Assembly: GCA_027924645.1 (NCBI GenBank)
Contig: BSBN01000187.1
Span: 19,176,001-19,240,000 of the forward strand
Reading direction: 5' to 3'
DNA from: Cunninghamia lanceolata
Lineage: Eukaryota; Streptophyta; Pinopsida; Cupressales; Cupressaceae
DNA: 64,000 nucleotides
Made by a program: the position numbers and the translations under genes. Below the pieces are notes generated by a model that did not search any database, had not been told where the DNA came from, and saw nothing but the letters and a program-made list of their open reading frames with translations. Shown here piece after piece: positions 49,011-60,212 of the stretch (its first letter is position 1; each line of letters starts with the position of its first letter).

Positions 49011-50954
49011 CTCCTTCTATGTCACCATTGATTGCATTTTTTTATGAGGAGATTGTATAGAATAAGTATTATGGTCTATTGTACATGCCAAGTATTATGT
49101 GAAGAGATATATTGCTACAATTGCACTTGCAACCTTGATATATATATGAAAAAAATTTATCAACCCAGATTTGATTTAATCTAGGTTAATTGTGTTTAAT
49201 TCCAGGTGCATTTATTTATTAGTCTATATTATTTATCTAAAGCATAAATAAAATATATTTATTTCTTTACAACTTTATATTCAAGAATAAAATAGAGAAC
49301 TTATGATCAAGGTATCCTTTATCAAATGTAGTATTATGTGCACGCCTAACATATGCTTTAAGGATAAAAGGTTGACTTTGAAAGTTCAATGCCTTTTAAG
49401 GCTATCCTATATATATTACCTGACTTTAATCATCTGATAGGAAAATAAAAAAATGTCTACTAGATTACTACAATGTGTATGAAAATTTTAAAATTTCAAA
49501 TTTATATTAATAATGTCCATTTGTAGTAACCAAAATAGGTTAATGGGAAGTTGCAAGAAAAATGTATTTTAACAAAAAAAATTCAAAAGAAAATTCATAA
49601 TTCAAGTTATGAGCTCTTAATCTAATGCAAAATTATGTTGGGTAGTGTCTCTAATGAATACAACTGTACATGTATCTTTGATCCTCATAATGAATAAGAT
49701 CTTAGTGAGAGCCATGAGTTTCTCTAAAGAAGTAGTAAACCCTATCACATATCTCATAATACATTGGACACCTAAAAAAAAGCGAGCTTTGACTCCTTGT
49801 AACAAGAAACCTAAGCTAGCTAGGGCAAAAACACAAAAAATAGATACTTCAATTAATTGATTCAACTATATGGACCAAATACATAGGGCTCCAAAAACTC
49901 TTTCAAGAGCTCAAATAAAAGATAACTCGCTCTAAAAATGCTCTAGTCACTAACATCCTAGGCTTGAACTTCTTTAGAAACTATTACTCAAAATTTTCTC
50001 TCAATGTGAAAGTTTATTGTTTAAGTTATATAAAAAGTGAGATTGGGAGGCTTTTTGATGAAATTAAATTGGAGGGGATTTGGGCTTGAAACATAGTTCG
50101 TGCCCTATTTGTCATGATCAAATGAGGTTGTTGTGAAAACTGAGTGTGATTGGAGGATGTGGATGACACCTCTCCCCTACATCCAAGGGTGGGGAGAAGT
50201 CTTGAAGCTCAATTTACTAGGACAAATGAAGGAGAAAGTTTCCCACCTAAGGTTGGTGATTCCCAATCATGATTTAAGATTTGGAAAGTGAGATTTTATG
50301 AGCTCTACAAGGTGTTCATTACACTAGATTTAAGACATGTGATCTCATTAAATAATTTGATTAAAAGGATAAAAAGGTGACATGGAAAGAGGGGTGATGA
50401 GTCATGAAAAGGGAAAGAGAAAAATACCTAAGATGAGGAGACAAAAGAAAATAAAAAATTATAAATCAAAAGGATGAACACATAGAAGAGAACAAGGTGA
50501 CATAGGTAAGCTAGGATAAGGCTAAGGGAAGAAAAAAGAGGGTTGAAAAGGGGGTTAAAACATACATGCGATTCTAATATTCATAAACTTGAGTGCAAAA
50601 TGTGATTAATCATTTAAATTTACATTATGTGTTTTTAAATTTATCTTGGCATGCAATGAATTTGATGGTAGACAACACATCCATTCAAACAAACTTACAT
50701 ACTTGACTGTGATGTATCTACCTAGATATGATACAAATTATTTACCATGTGGTCCTTTAAGTTATTGCACTTGCTTTTCATGTTATCACTTGTTTCAAAC
50801 ATGTATTTAAATTTTTTTCACTTAGTGAACTAGAATGTATGTGAACTTGGATGTTAAAGTTAAAAAATAATTTAGATACATAGTACTAGATGTACACACA
50901 CACACATTGGAATAAGTACTTTATTTTTGTGCACAATTCAGGTCGAGATATATC
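49011..50954. other. No recognised gene
   Basis: AT-rich spacer with short frames only. A short CA run (about 50894-50905) and a pyrimidine-rich acceptor-like stretch ending ATTCAG near 50940 precede the gene below. Confidence 0.45.
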
Positions 50955-52654
50955 ATGGCACATGCACCACCACCTCCTGGACCTTCTATATTTACTCGTA
51001 CAAATACTAAGATCTAGAGATTGAGAGGTGTTCTTTCTGACCCCAACACAACAGGGGTTTATAGGGACACTTGTCAATCAATTTCATCTAGATTGCAATG
51101 CATTAGGCAGAGTCTAGGAGGTACCCATGCTTATTCGGGTGATACTCTTGCTGCTATTCTTTCCCAGATGCAGCAAAAGGTGACTGGTGATGTTTCTCTT
51201 GCTTTTGTTTAGCTTAGTGTCTTGAAAGAGACCATCAAATCCTAATGTTTTCCATATTATGTTGGTAGGCCTAATGTGAAGGGCTACCAAGTGACTAGAT
51301 GTTTAGACCCTCTTATGGCCCCGTTGATATATCTACATTTTCTTGTTGCTCATGGTCGTTATCCCAATAATGACCAAATTCCTTTATCTTTTGTACAACA
51401 GTTGTATGGAGAGGTTCATATGGGCCTCAAGGTCAACTACTTGGATTTGCTAGCATATTTTGGTCAGGGGCGGAGCAAGGCTGCTGACAGAGATGCATAT
51501 CATCGAGCAGATCAACATGCTCCAGCTTATAGGGCCTTGGTTTGGGAGAGGATGCCTGCTATCTCCCTAGCCTTGGCCCCTATTGCTGATCAGGTTGTCA
51601 TCGCTTCCCAAAGGGAAGCAATCGACAGTATTGGTGATATTGCAGCTGCCACATCTATTATATCTTTTGATTATGTGGGAAGATATTTGATGAGTCGTCT
51701 TGGACGATCCAAACCAATGGATCATGCTACTGATCCTTATGCTATCACGGGTGTCCCTTCACCAATAGACATAGATGGTCTTACAGGAGACCATATGCTT
51801 CGAACTACAGCGAGTTGTCTTTCTGAGGAACTATTGGAGTCATATGCTTTCATTGCATCAGAGCTTTGTATCCCTTTACATGAGGTTAGAGGACATGTGG
51901 GTAGAGCTTGTCGTTCACAAATTGGGTCACGATCCAGTCGGGTTGCGAGACCTTCTCATCAAGTGCCTGGTAGTACTCCACATTCTGATCCACCCACAGA
52001 TCATTCGGCTATTGCAAAGACAGATACACCTACCCATCCTTCTGTGAGTGTTAAGCATCAAACATCTCAGCCCTCCCTAGATTCACTTAAAGAGTTGCAG
52101 TTATAGATGGGATCATCGGGTTATGTCGATATGCTTTTACATTCAAGATCTTCGATTCCAACTCACCTGCATAGTCCACTTCACTCATCATTACTGGAGC
52201 TAGCCAAGGAGACATCAAATACGATTATTGCAGTGGATCCTACACCACCTGATACACAAGTATGTACATGCGTATGTGCATGCATGCATGATTTAAACTT
52301 GAACTTAAATTAAATTAAGTTAAATTACTTTGCTAGATAGAGTCCTAATGTACACACACACACATATATAATTGTAGGGGTTAGCTCATGTTACACCTAG
52401 TCTGGGGACGGACCGTGTATGCAGGCATGATTCAGGTGATGCCAATAATGTTAGTGGATAGGTGAGTTTTAAATTTTTAAATCATGTACTTACATGTTTG
52501 CTTATAATTTGTACATGCATGTACATATATATTTAACATTATTCTAATTTAACATAATGTATACTTTTATGTACATGTGTTGTACTATCTCCAGGGCTCA
52601 ACGCATCCATCAGAGCAGGATGCTCACTCAAAGGGTCACTCATCTCGCAGCTGA
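50955..52654 (+). pseudogene. Unidentified three-exon gene with five in-frame stops
   Basis: From ATG 50955 (MAHAPPPPGPS...) one frame runs 435 codons to 52259 without any frameshift, but with TAG at 51015, TAG at 51210, TAA at 51243 and TAG at 52104. A GTATGT donor at 52260 and the acceptor ATTGTAG ending at 52377 join to a second exon (52378-52461) ending GGA-TAG at a GTGAGT donor. The acceptor CTCCAG ending at 52594 leads to a third exon ending in TGA at 52652-52654. Phases are all zero. The longest clear stretch is 51276-52103. Coding quality is obvious (balanced codons, no indels). I do not recognise the family: there is a helical middle and a Ser/Pro/His-rich tail (SRVARPSHQVPGS, DPPTDHSAIAK). 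All five stops could derive from Gln codons. It may belong to a mobile element, since it faces copy B. Confidence 0.6.
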
Positions 52655-52686
52655 CATGATGACCAAGCTACCAGCACTACCTAGAC

Positions 52687-53060
52687 ATGTTTCTCCAGAT
52701 ATTTCTCTAGATATTTGTTTTCAAACATTTCTATCTACATGTTTGTGGACATTTCTATCTACATTTGCACATGTGTTTGTGGACATTTCTACATGTTTGA
52801 GGACATTTCTATCTACATGTTTTCATACATTTCTCTAGATCTACATGTTTTCATCTACATTTCTATCTACACATGTTTGTGGACATTTCTACATGTTTGT
52901 AGACATTTCTATCTACATTTGCAGCACATGTTTGTGGACATTTCTATCTACATGTTTGTGGATATTTCTATCTACATTTGCACATGTGTTTGATGATTAT
53001 ATATATTTATGTGGACATGTTTGTAGACATTTGCATGTTTGATGATACTTTTGTGGACAT
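52687..53060. repeat. Minisatellite of CATTTCTATCTACATGTTTGTGGA-like units
   Basis: About 15 units of 15-33 bases combine CATTTCTATCTA, CATGTTTGTGGA and TTTGCACATGTG words. Coding-looking frames here (Ile/Tyr/Phe/Cys-rich) are products of the repeat. Confidence 0.9.
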
Positions 53061-53150
53061 GATTTACATTAAATGATGATACATAATTTAAAATGGAATT
53101 GATTACATGTTTGATTCAATACATTTATATAGACATAATTTATATGTTTG

Positions 53151-53205
53151 ACATGATATATATATATATATATCTATATATATTTGTGGACAAATTTATG
53201 TTTGA

Positions 53206-53241
<36 letters not shown>
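53151..53241. repeat. TA microsatellites
   Basis: TA runs at about 53155-53182 and 53207-53241, separated by TTTGTGGACAAATTTATG. Confidence 0.9.
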
Positions 53242-53244
<3 letters not shown>

Positions 53245-53398
53245 TCCAGAATACATGTAATCACATTGGATAGAAGAATTTAATTAACTCATTTAATAAT
53301 TTATTGTGAGCGGTGTCCATCAAAAATAAGCCAGCATGATTTTAAATAAAATGTGTTAAACTTGCCCACATGGGTAAAAACACACTACATATAAGTAT

Positions 53399-54331
53399 GC
53401 AATGTGGACTAGATGCAATTTCTATTATTACAATAACATGAAGGTTAAGCATAACATGCTAATTTACCCTAATCAATGCTTCTTAGGCTCAAAGTAGAGA
53501 TCATAGATGTGATAATAATATCTTTGAATGAAACATAAAAAGAACATAAAAGACTCTCAAAAGGTGTTGTCATAAGGCTACTAAATGTTAAATGTTTCTA
53601 TCCAGTAGAGATATTAAGATTAAATAGATATAATAAATAACATATGTAGAAGAATGTGGTCTTAATAACTTGTTACACTTTATTAAAAGCACAAATAGAC
53701 AACACCTAGAGTAGCTACAAAACTAACAAATCTTATCTAAGAAAATATGTTTGATATACAAAACTAACAAATCTTAGAAGAAAATATGTTTGATATACTT
53801 GTAAGATTTGTATATTTAGACATGATACTCTTGCTGGGGAGAGCTTCCTACATGTCCTACTACATTCCATTCTAATCCTTAAAATATTTATCTTATGATG
53901 TGGTATAAAATATTTAAACTTTAATTTGTTATGGTTCCAGAAATTACATACCTTGCACTTTTCTCCTTTATTGAAATTAAAATGGAATGTGGAGTATGCA
54001 ATTTCCATTATTACAATAACATGAAGGTTAAGCATAACATGTTAATTTACCCTAATCGATGCACTTCTTAGGCTCAAAGTCTTAGAGATCATAGATGTGA
54101 TAATATAACATCTTCATGAAACATAAAAAGAACATATTTAAAGGATTCTTAAAATGTGTTGTCATAAGGCTACTATATGTTAAATGTTTCTATCTAGTAA
54201 AGATATTAAGATTAAATCTATAATAAATAACATATGTAGAAGAATGTGATCCTAATAACTTGTTGCACTTTAAAATAATAGCACAAATAGACAACACCTA
54301 GAGTAGTTACAAAACTAACAAATCTTAGAAG
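53399..54331. repeat. Direct repeats of about 330 bp with a 250 bp spacer
   Basis: 53399-53738 and 53988-54331 share AATGTGGA, GCAATTTCTATTATTACAAT, AACATGAAGGTTAAGCATAA and, at the end, CAACACCTAGAGTAG and ACAAAACTAACAAATCTT. Small indels separate the copies. The spacer repeats the last words (53739-53803). No TG...CA borders or gene were found. Confidence 0.8.
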
Positions 54332-55348
54332 ATAATATTTTTGGTGCAACATGATTATTCAAGTCTAGGAATTCTCCTACATCATTTGGACTTTGTTTCC
54401 CATTGGATAGGCACCGATGTTTGATGATGAATGATCAAATACTTTTAATAAATCATATTCGTACGTCCTCAAGTAGTAGTGTAGTATAGTCTTAATCTTT
54501 GTCAATCTACATAGTTCAGTTTCATATAACATTGTATTTATCAAATATTTTGTGGGCCCATGTATCTAAAACATATTCATAGGACTATGAATATTGAATA
54601 ATTTCAATTATATGTAACCTAGAAAATAACTTATTATAAATATCTTGAGAGCTTGTGATTGTTACAATTAAAGGGTATGGTTTTGTAAAGAACTATTATA
54701 TGTTCTTATTTCCCTTTAATTATCATGTCAATGGCCTTTATGGCCACCCTCATTGGCCTTGTAGATCCATAAGTACAAGTAGCTACTAACTCCTATTAAT
54801 TGGCTAATTACTACATGTAGCCTAATGTTGAGTCTATCCCCTTGTGTCTAGATCAACATACATCCCTGAGTCTAGGTCTTGTGTACATTGTCTATGGTTG
54901 TAATTTATATAGTTTCAAATTTAGGGCCAACCTAACCCTCCCAACTAACCATTATGCATCAACTTGAAATGCATGAAATGTTTAGATTTTTTAGTTACAG
55001 GTCTCAAGTAATTTAATATCTAAGAACTTTAACTCTAGTTTGAATTTGAACACATTAAAGCGCCTAACACTTAGAGAGCATGTTCAAAGAGCATATAGCA
55101 TTAAATAAAAGCATTTAAAAATTATCATATCACATGCTTGAATAAGAATCTAGGGCATTATCTACATGACTTATAATAGAGAGATCATTTACATTAAGAA
55201 CCACATGTTGAAATTAAAATTTGTTCAACGAAAGAACTATTAATTTAACTTGCATAAATTGTAAAACAATTAATACATGAACATAGATCTAGATAGTGAA
55301 TTTAAGTCTTCAAAACATTAAAATTTGTAAGTTCTTCATCCATATTTT
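54332..55348. other. No recognised gene
   Basis: AT-rich spacer between the direct repeats and the 3' end of copy B. Confidence 0.5.
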
Positions 55349-55588
55349 TCATACCACATCAAGTGGTTCAGCTTGTTCTTCAATGACATCTAATATTCTC
55401 TGATGATCATCACTATCTAGTCTCCACTTACAATGTCCACATGAATGTGGAACTGAATGAAGAGATAGGCCGGTAGCAATTACTAGGTGGCTATATTGAT
55501 ATGCCTTGTTCTCAGGTTGATAATCAATAAAGTGAATCCCATGTTGAACAATCTTGACTTGTTTGAGATATGTCCCTTGCACTACAAC

Positions 55589-55813
55589 TAAACCTGTGGG
55601 AAACAACATTCCACAGTAAGACATAACATTTTCAAGGTAAATGTAACCTACATAGTTCATGTATAGCATTTTCATTGCTCGGTAAGACATAACATAAATT
55701 ATAATATAAATTGAATAAATCACTCAAGGTACTTGACATGTACATATGTAACAAATTCAAAATTATTTAAAAATATATTAAATAAAGTTAAACCTATGGG
55801 AAACAACATTCCA
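55589..55813 (-). repeat. 25 bp direct repeat bounding a 200 bp intron of copy B
   Basis: Two copies of a 25-base word (GGAATGTTGTTTCCCAYAGG plus TTTA on the minus strand) lie exactly 200 bases apart, at 55589-55613 and 55789-55813, with one mismatch. Each contains AG|GT: the upstream copy supplies the donor ATAG|GTTTAA and the downstream copy the acceptor TTTCCCACAG|GT. Splicing removes exactly 200 bases and keeps the frame. Confidence 0.85.
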
Positions 55814-55966
55814 TCACTTGTTTCTGGCTTTATTAGCTTTTTCCTCTCTTCTATGCAACACAATAAATAATAACTAACGTCTTCTATATTTCCAGCCTCT
55901 GCTATGACTGCAAAAACATCTCCTACACCAAATTTACATGTCCAAAATTTGTAACTTAAAAAATTT

Positions 55967-55968
<2 letters not shown>

Positions 55969-56017
<49 letters not shown>

Positions 56018-56018
56018 T
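55969..56018. repeat. AT/AC microsatellite in an intron of copy B
   Basis: An AT run of about 38 bases followed by ACACACACAC directly abuts the GTATGTGTGT donor of the minus-strand intron (donor at 56019-56020). Confidence 0.9.
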
Positions 56019-59000
56019 ACCTTTTTTAATCAATCCTAAAACATGGTTATAATCAATTGAAATCAAAGGAATGTCTTCAAAGCTTTCATCCTCATCTTCG
56101 TTGTATGTGTTGGTAACAACTAGTGGCACATTTTTCCATTCACTAACATATCCATGTTGTTGGTTCTTACAATTCTCACAATCTCCCAACATGCACTCAT
56201 AAAAAAAATAAGAGTAATCCCTAGTGTGCAACGTCCATGTCTGGCTATCTCATACTCATGACACAATGCAAAGATCTTGTTTTCTCTACCCTCTTGCATC
56301 CATGCATTGATCTTCTATCCACACCTACAAATTTCTTATATTGTACATTAAGAATATAATAGAAATAATTAAATTCAAACTAAAATAAACAAACTCATGT
56401 ACACATATCATATATGAATATATATTTAAAGTATTAAATTTTCAAACAATACATACCTAATATCTCCCAAAACACTCTATGTGGAATGTATCAGTTTGTT
56501 CTTGAAGATGTGTCAACCTCATTTGATGCAAAGTGTGTCTTGCACCATTCAACAACATCATGTGCATCATTTATACGATCTCCCTCATAATTCATTTGAT
56601 GTTTTCTTTGAGTGCATTTGATGCAAGCTCCTATGCCATCATGTTCACCCTTTCCATGCCCACTCTCAAAGAAACTCCAAACATGTGGTATATTGTCATT
56701 TCGATGATATCTACATAGTGCATAAAATGGCCTTGATGATTTGAATTGTGACACACATCCATCTGACCATACAAAATGTTTTTCAATTTTTACACACCTT
56801 CTTGCCAAATATTCAAAACAATTCTTAAAACAATGTTCTACAAAATGTGTGTCATGCTCTTTATCATCACTAATATAAAAGTGATATTCTTTCTTAATGA
56901 CTCATGCTTCAAATGTATTATCAACACCCATCCAAATCCAATTGTGCATGTCGATAACACACATGCACCATAATAGTGATCTACTCTAAAAAGTAATATT
57001 GTGATTAAATCTCTTTTTGATGTATAAAAGAGTAATTTTCTTTAAAGTCGACTACTGATAAAACTGTTCTAGGTGGGAAAGTATCTCTTAATGATTGAAA
57101 CTGTTGTGCTTTCCACTTAGCAAAAAAAGCATGATGTATGTATGGTTGTATCAATTTACAAAAAAATTCCATAAATGTTCCAATAGGTATCTCCTCTTCT
57201 ACATAATCTAACCTTGTGGATTCTTTCCCATTTTTTGTTTGAAACTTTATGTACTTGTAACTCGTTCAATTTACCAACTTCATTGGGTCGATATCTTCGT
57301 TTCTCAAAGGCATTTAGCCAAATTTCCACATGTTTCACAAAGACCTTTTATGCAGTTTATTTGACCAGTTCCATTATCATCATCTGATTTATCACATAAG
57401 ATGGATGCTATGAACTGACTTGCCCGTTTAGGAGGTGCATTTACAAAACCATCACTGTCTTCTCTAATCTTTTGAAACACCTAATAGTAGAGATCAAATT
57501 CAATATGATAACAACAACAACAAGTTTCAAAAACCTTGTTTGTCTTCATATAATATGGCCTTAACCTTTCAATCATTGTTTTCCCAATCTTTATATGAGG
57601 ATTTGAATTACAAAACTTCACATACATCTCATGTTGTGTTATGTCTAGCCAATGTTTTGTATGTAGTTCATGACTATTGGGCCCAATTCTATGTTTTACA
57701 ACATCTCTACTATTTGATGAATCATGAGTATTATCATTCCAAAAGGTTGAGATCAAGTTTCTAACAACATCTTGAATCATGTCAGATCGAGGAGCTCTAC
57801 ACATAATTGCCCAATTGCCTTCTAATGTACTATCATCCAATAATTTTCTCCTTTTCACATATTGTGTTACTGTCTTTCTACTGAAACCAATCTTAGTTGA
57901 AATTGAAGACAATTGCCTTTTTTTTGGAAATTTTTTCACTTAAACTAGATGTCAACATCACTCTTCTTGAAATGGACTTATCCGCAGATCGAGATTATTT
58001 CCCAAGGAAGCCAAACCTTCTTTAACATTTCCAACAATATCTTTTTCTAGGTGTGAACCTTTCCCCTTTTTCAATGACAAATCTACACCCAACAATTGTA
58101 ATGGCTCATTTACCTCCTTACTAAGAATTACAATTGATAACAATTAGGTTTGCCCAAGTGTATCAAGATTATCGAAATGAGCAATTATTTCCTTTGCATT
58201 TTTATTCATTGACCTCCTATCAGTACGTCTAGGTTGTCTAGCATAATGTTTCAATTTCTCAATATCCAATTCAAGTAAATGATCTAAATTTATATAAGAA
58301 ATTTTTCTCTTCACCTCTTTAGCTAGATTAATATGCTCATCCATACCAATCAAAGGAAGTGATCATGACCCCTCTCCAACATCCATTGTTTGCACTTGGG
58401 CCTCCTCTGGGCTAACATCAACTATGTGTTCTTCAGCCTCGTTTGCTCTAGTATCTAAATTTGGGTCAACTTCAATTTCTATATCACACATTAAGGAAAT
58501 ACATAGTAAAGAAGACTTATAATTTAGTTCCAAGTCTTGATATATTTTAAAGAGCCTCCATATCAAATTACTATAAAAATTAATATATGTACATGTAATA
58601 ACTAATATTTATGACCACAAGTGATATATATGGACTCATGCACACAAGTGACAAATATGACTACAAGATACATAGGTAGTTATACCATTTAGGATAAGTG
58701 TGTAAGCATGCACAAATATTCAAGATGTACAATTTGATATATATGAAATCTCCTATACATATGGTAAGATATCTCTTAGAGCCTTGAATGATTTAACAAA
58801 GCACACAATCTTTTGTTGGAATATATAAGATCAAAATGAAATAAGAATACTTGTAAAGAAAATATAGGGCTTATATAAGTAGAAACATAATGTACCAAAC
58901 TAGGCCTAATATTAAAGCGAAGAGAAACCCCACCATGGATTCAAGGTAGTGAAGTTCATTAAGCTCAATTTGAATTCAAGGAAAATCAAATGAGATAAAA

Positions 59001-59476
59001 GAAATAGATCTCTCCAAGTTAGTGCAACAAGTACTATCATCTCCATTCAAGATGAGCACAAGAAAAAAAAATTCCTATATAATTTTTTCTAGAGAACTAA
59101 CTAATGAAGAAGGATGAGACTATAAGTTTAAGGAATAACCTTTGGCTCTAAATGGAGTTCTAGCTTACAAGATAATTAATCTAGTAGCTAAGTTAGAGGT
59201 TCAACTATAAAATATGGTGACAAAATCTAAGCTACCACAAGCAAAAGGTTCCTTTTGGTAATGCTTGGAATATAGAAGCATGACACACTTCCTAGGTTTA
59301 CTAACACATAACCCACTTGTTAAAGATAGAGGTGAGAAAAATAGTATAAAAGGAAGAAGAGAGAGAAGGTTGGAGAGAGGGAGAGGGATATGTAGAGTTA
59401 GAGAGGGAGAGAGATAGCTAGGGAGGCTCCAGTGAGGGAGAGGTAGAGGTAAAGAGAGTGGGCAACTCAAGAGATC

Positions 59477-59480
<4 letters not shown>

Positions 59481-59529
<49 letters not shown>
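59481..59529. repeat. GA microsatellite
   Basis: Uninterrupted GA dinucleotides for 49 bases, inside the first intron of copy B. The flanks (59330-59460) are also rich in GAGAGG words. Confidence 0.95.
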
Positions 59530-59531
<2 letters not shown>

Positions 59532-60031
59532 GTCTCTAGGTAGAGGGGTGGGGATTATAGCCAAGAATAATGAATGAATTAAACTAAATGACATCCTAGC
59601 TACATGAAATCAATGTGTATATATTTAAGCATAAATCAAGTGACCTAGATTAAATGACATCCTACTACATGATTCATCAATACATGTATATATTTAAGCA
59701 TAAATAAAATGACCTAAATTAAAAATAGAAAATAAAATATATGCATACCTTGTTTTTGTTTATAATATTTTTGCAATCTTTCTTCATTTAATGTTTCTAT
59801 AGTTTCTATGGAATACTTTTGTGTAGTCTTATTTTGTCCTGTCTTTTTGTTTCCCATCTCCTTCTTTGTAAAATATGACTTGAAAATTCTTCTCTCAAAG
59901 ATTTTATCCTCCCTTGTAGAACAAAAATGTGAATTTATCTTGTTACATTGATTTGTAAAAATGAAAAAAAAAACATCCTATTTATATGCAATAAGAAAAA
60001 ATTAAAACATTTAAAAAACAAGTCGGCAGCG

Positions 60032-60212
60032 CCTTCGAACGAAGGTTGGCGGTTAAAAAATTTAATTATTTTTTAATGCACGGAACCTTCGTTCGAAGGT
60101 GGTCGTTATGGGGATGTATGCACCATGTTTGGACCTTCGTTCAAAGGTAACTATACTTCGAACGAAGGATGTCACCCACCTTCATTAGAAGGGGTCTTCG
60201 AACGAAGACCCC
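60032..60212. repeat. Array of CCTTCG-NN-CGAAGG palindromes upstream of copy B
   Basis: Six units in 181 bp: CCTTCGAACGAAGG at 60032, CCTTCGTTCGAAGG at 60086, CCTTCGTTCAAAGG at 60134, ACTTCGAACGAAGG at 60155, CCTTCATTAGAAGG at 60179, and a 22-base hairpin with perfect 10-base arms (GGGGTCTTCG / CGAAGACCCC) at 60191-60212. The central dinucleotide AA or TT marks two orientations. The array starts 175 bp upstream of the copy B ATG (59857). GC content is well above the surroundings. Confidence 0.9.

Larger units (their letters stand above)
55349..59857 (-). pseudogene. Transposase-like gene relic, copy B (five or more exons)
   Basis: Exon 1 is 59857-59749 (MGNKKTGQNK..., GTATGC donor). Exon 2 runs from about 58570 to 56473 and holds, in order, an acidic N-terminal part, the Cys/His part with CCCYHIEF, VVDFKENYSF (57030-57055), FVWSDGCVSQFKSSRPF (from about 56775) and FFESGHGKGEHDGIGACIK (about 56670-56610). 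Exon 3 is about 56325-56021, with a GTATGT donor into an AT/AC repeat intron. Exon 4 is 55922-55794 and exon 5 is 55593-55349. The acidic residues in DFxENY, SDG and HGKGxxDG are spaced like a DDE-type nuclease fold, a layout I recall in uncharacterised plant and animal mobile-element proteins; the catalytic role is inference. Stops (TGA near 56492 and 58370, TAG near 57480, TAA near 57022 and 58146) and frameshifts near 57950, 57310 and 56260 inactivate it. Exons 3-5 are best preserved. A palindrome array lies 175 bp upstream of the ATG. Confidence 0.75.

Noticed and set aside
52557..53042. Three overlapping frames with Ile-Tyr-Met-Phe-Val-Asp repeats
   Set aside because: They are translations of the minisatellite and not preserved in one frame.
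53399..54331. Miniature LTR element (TRIM) made by the direct repeats
   Set aside because: No TG...CA borders, PBS or target duplication; simple segmental duplication is enough.
55349..55723. 124-codon minus-strand frame as an independent gene starting at 55723
   Set aside because: Its first 44 codons are intron sequence read through in frame; the conserved part begins at the acceptor (55593).
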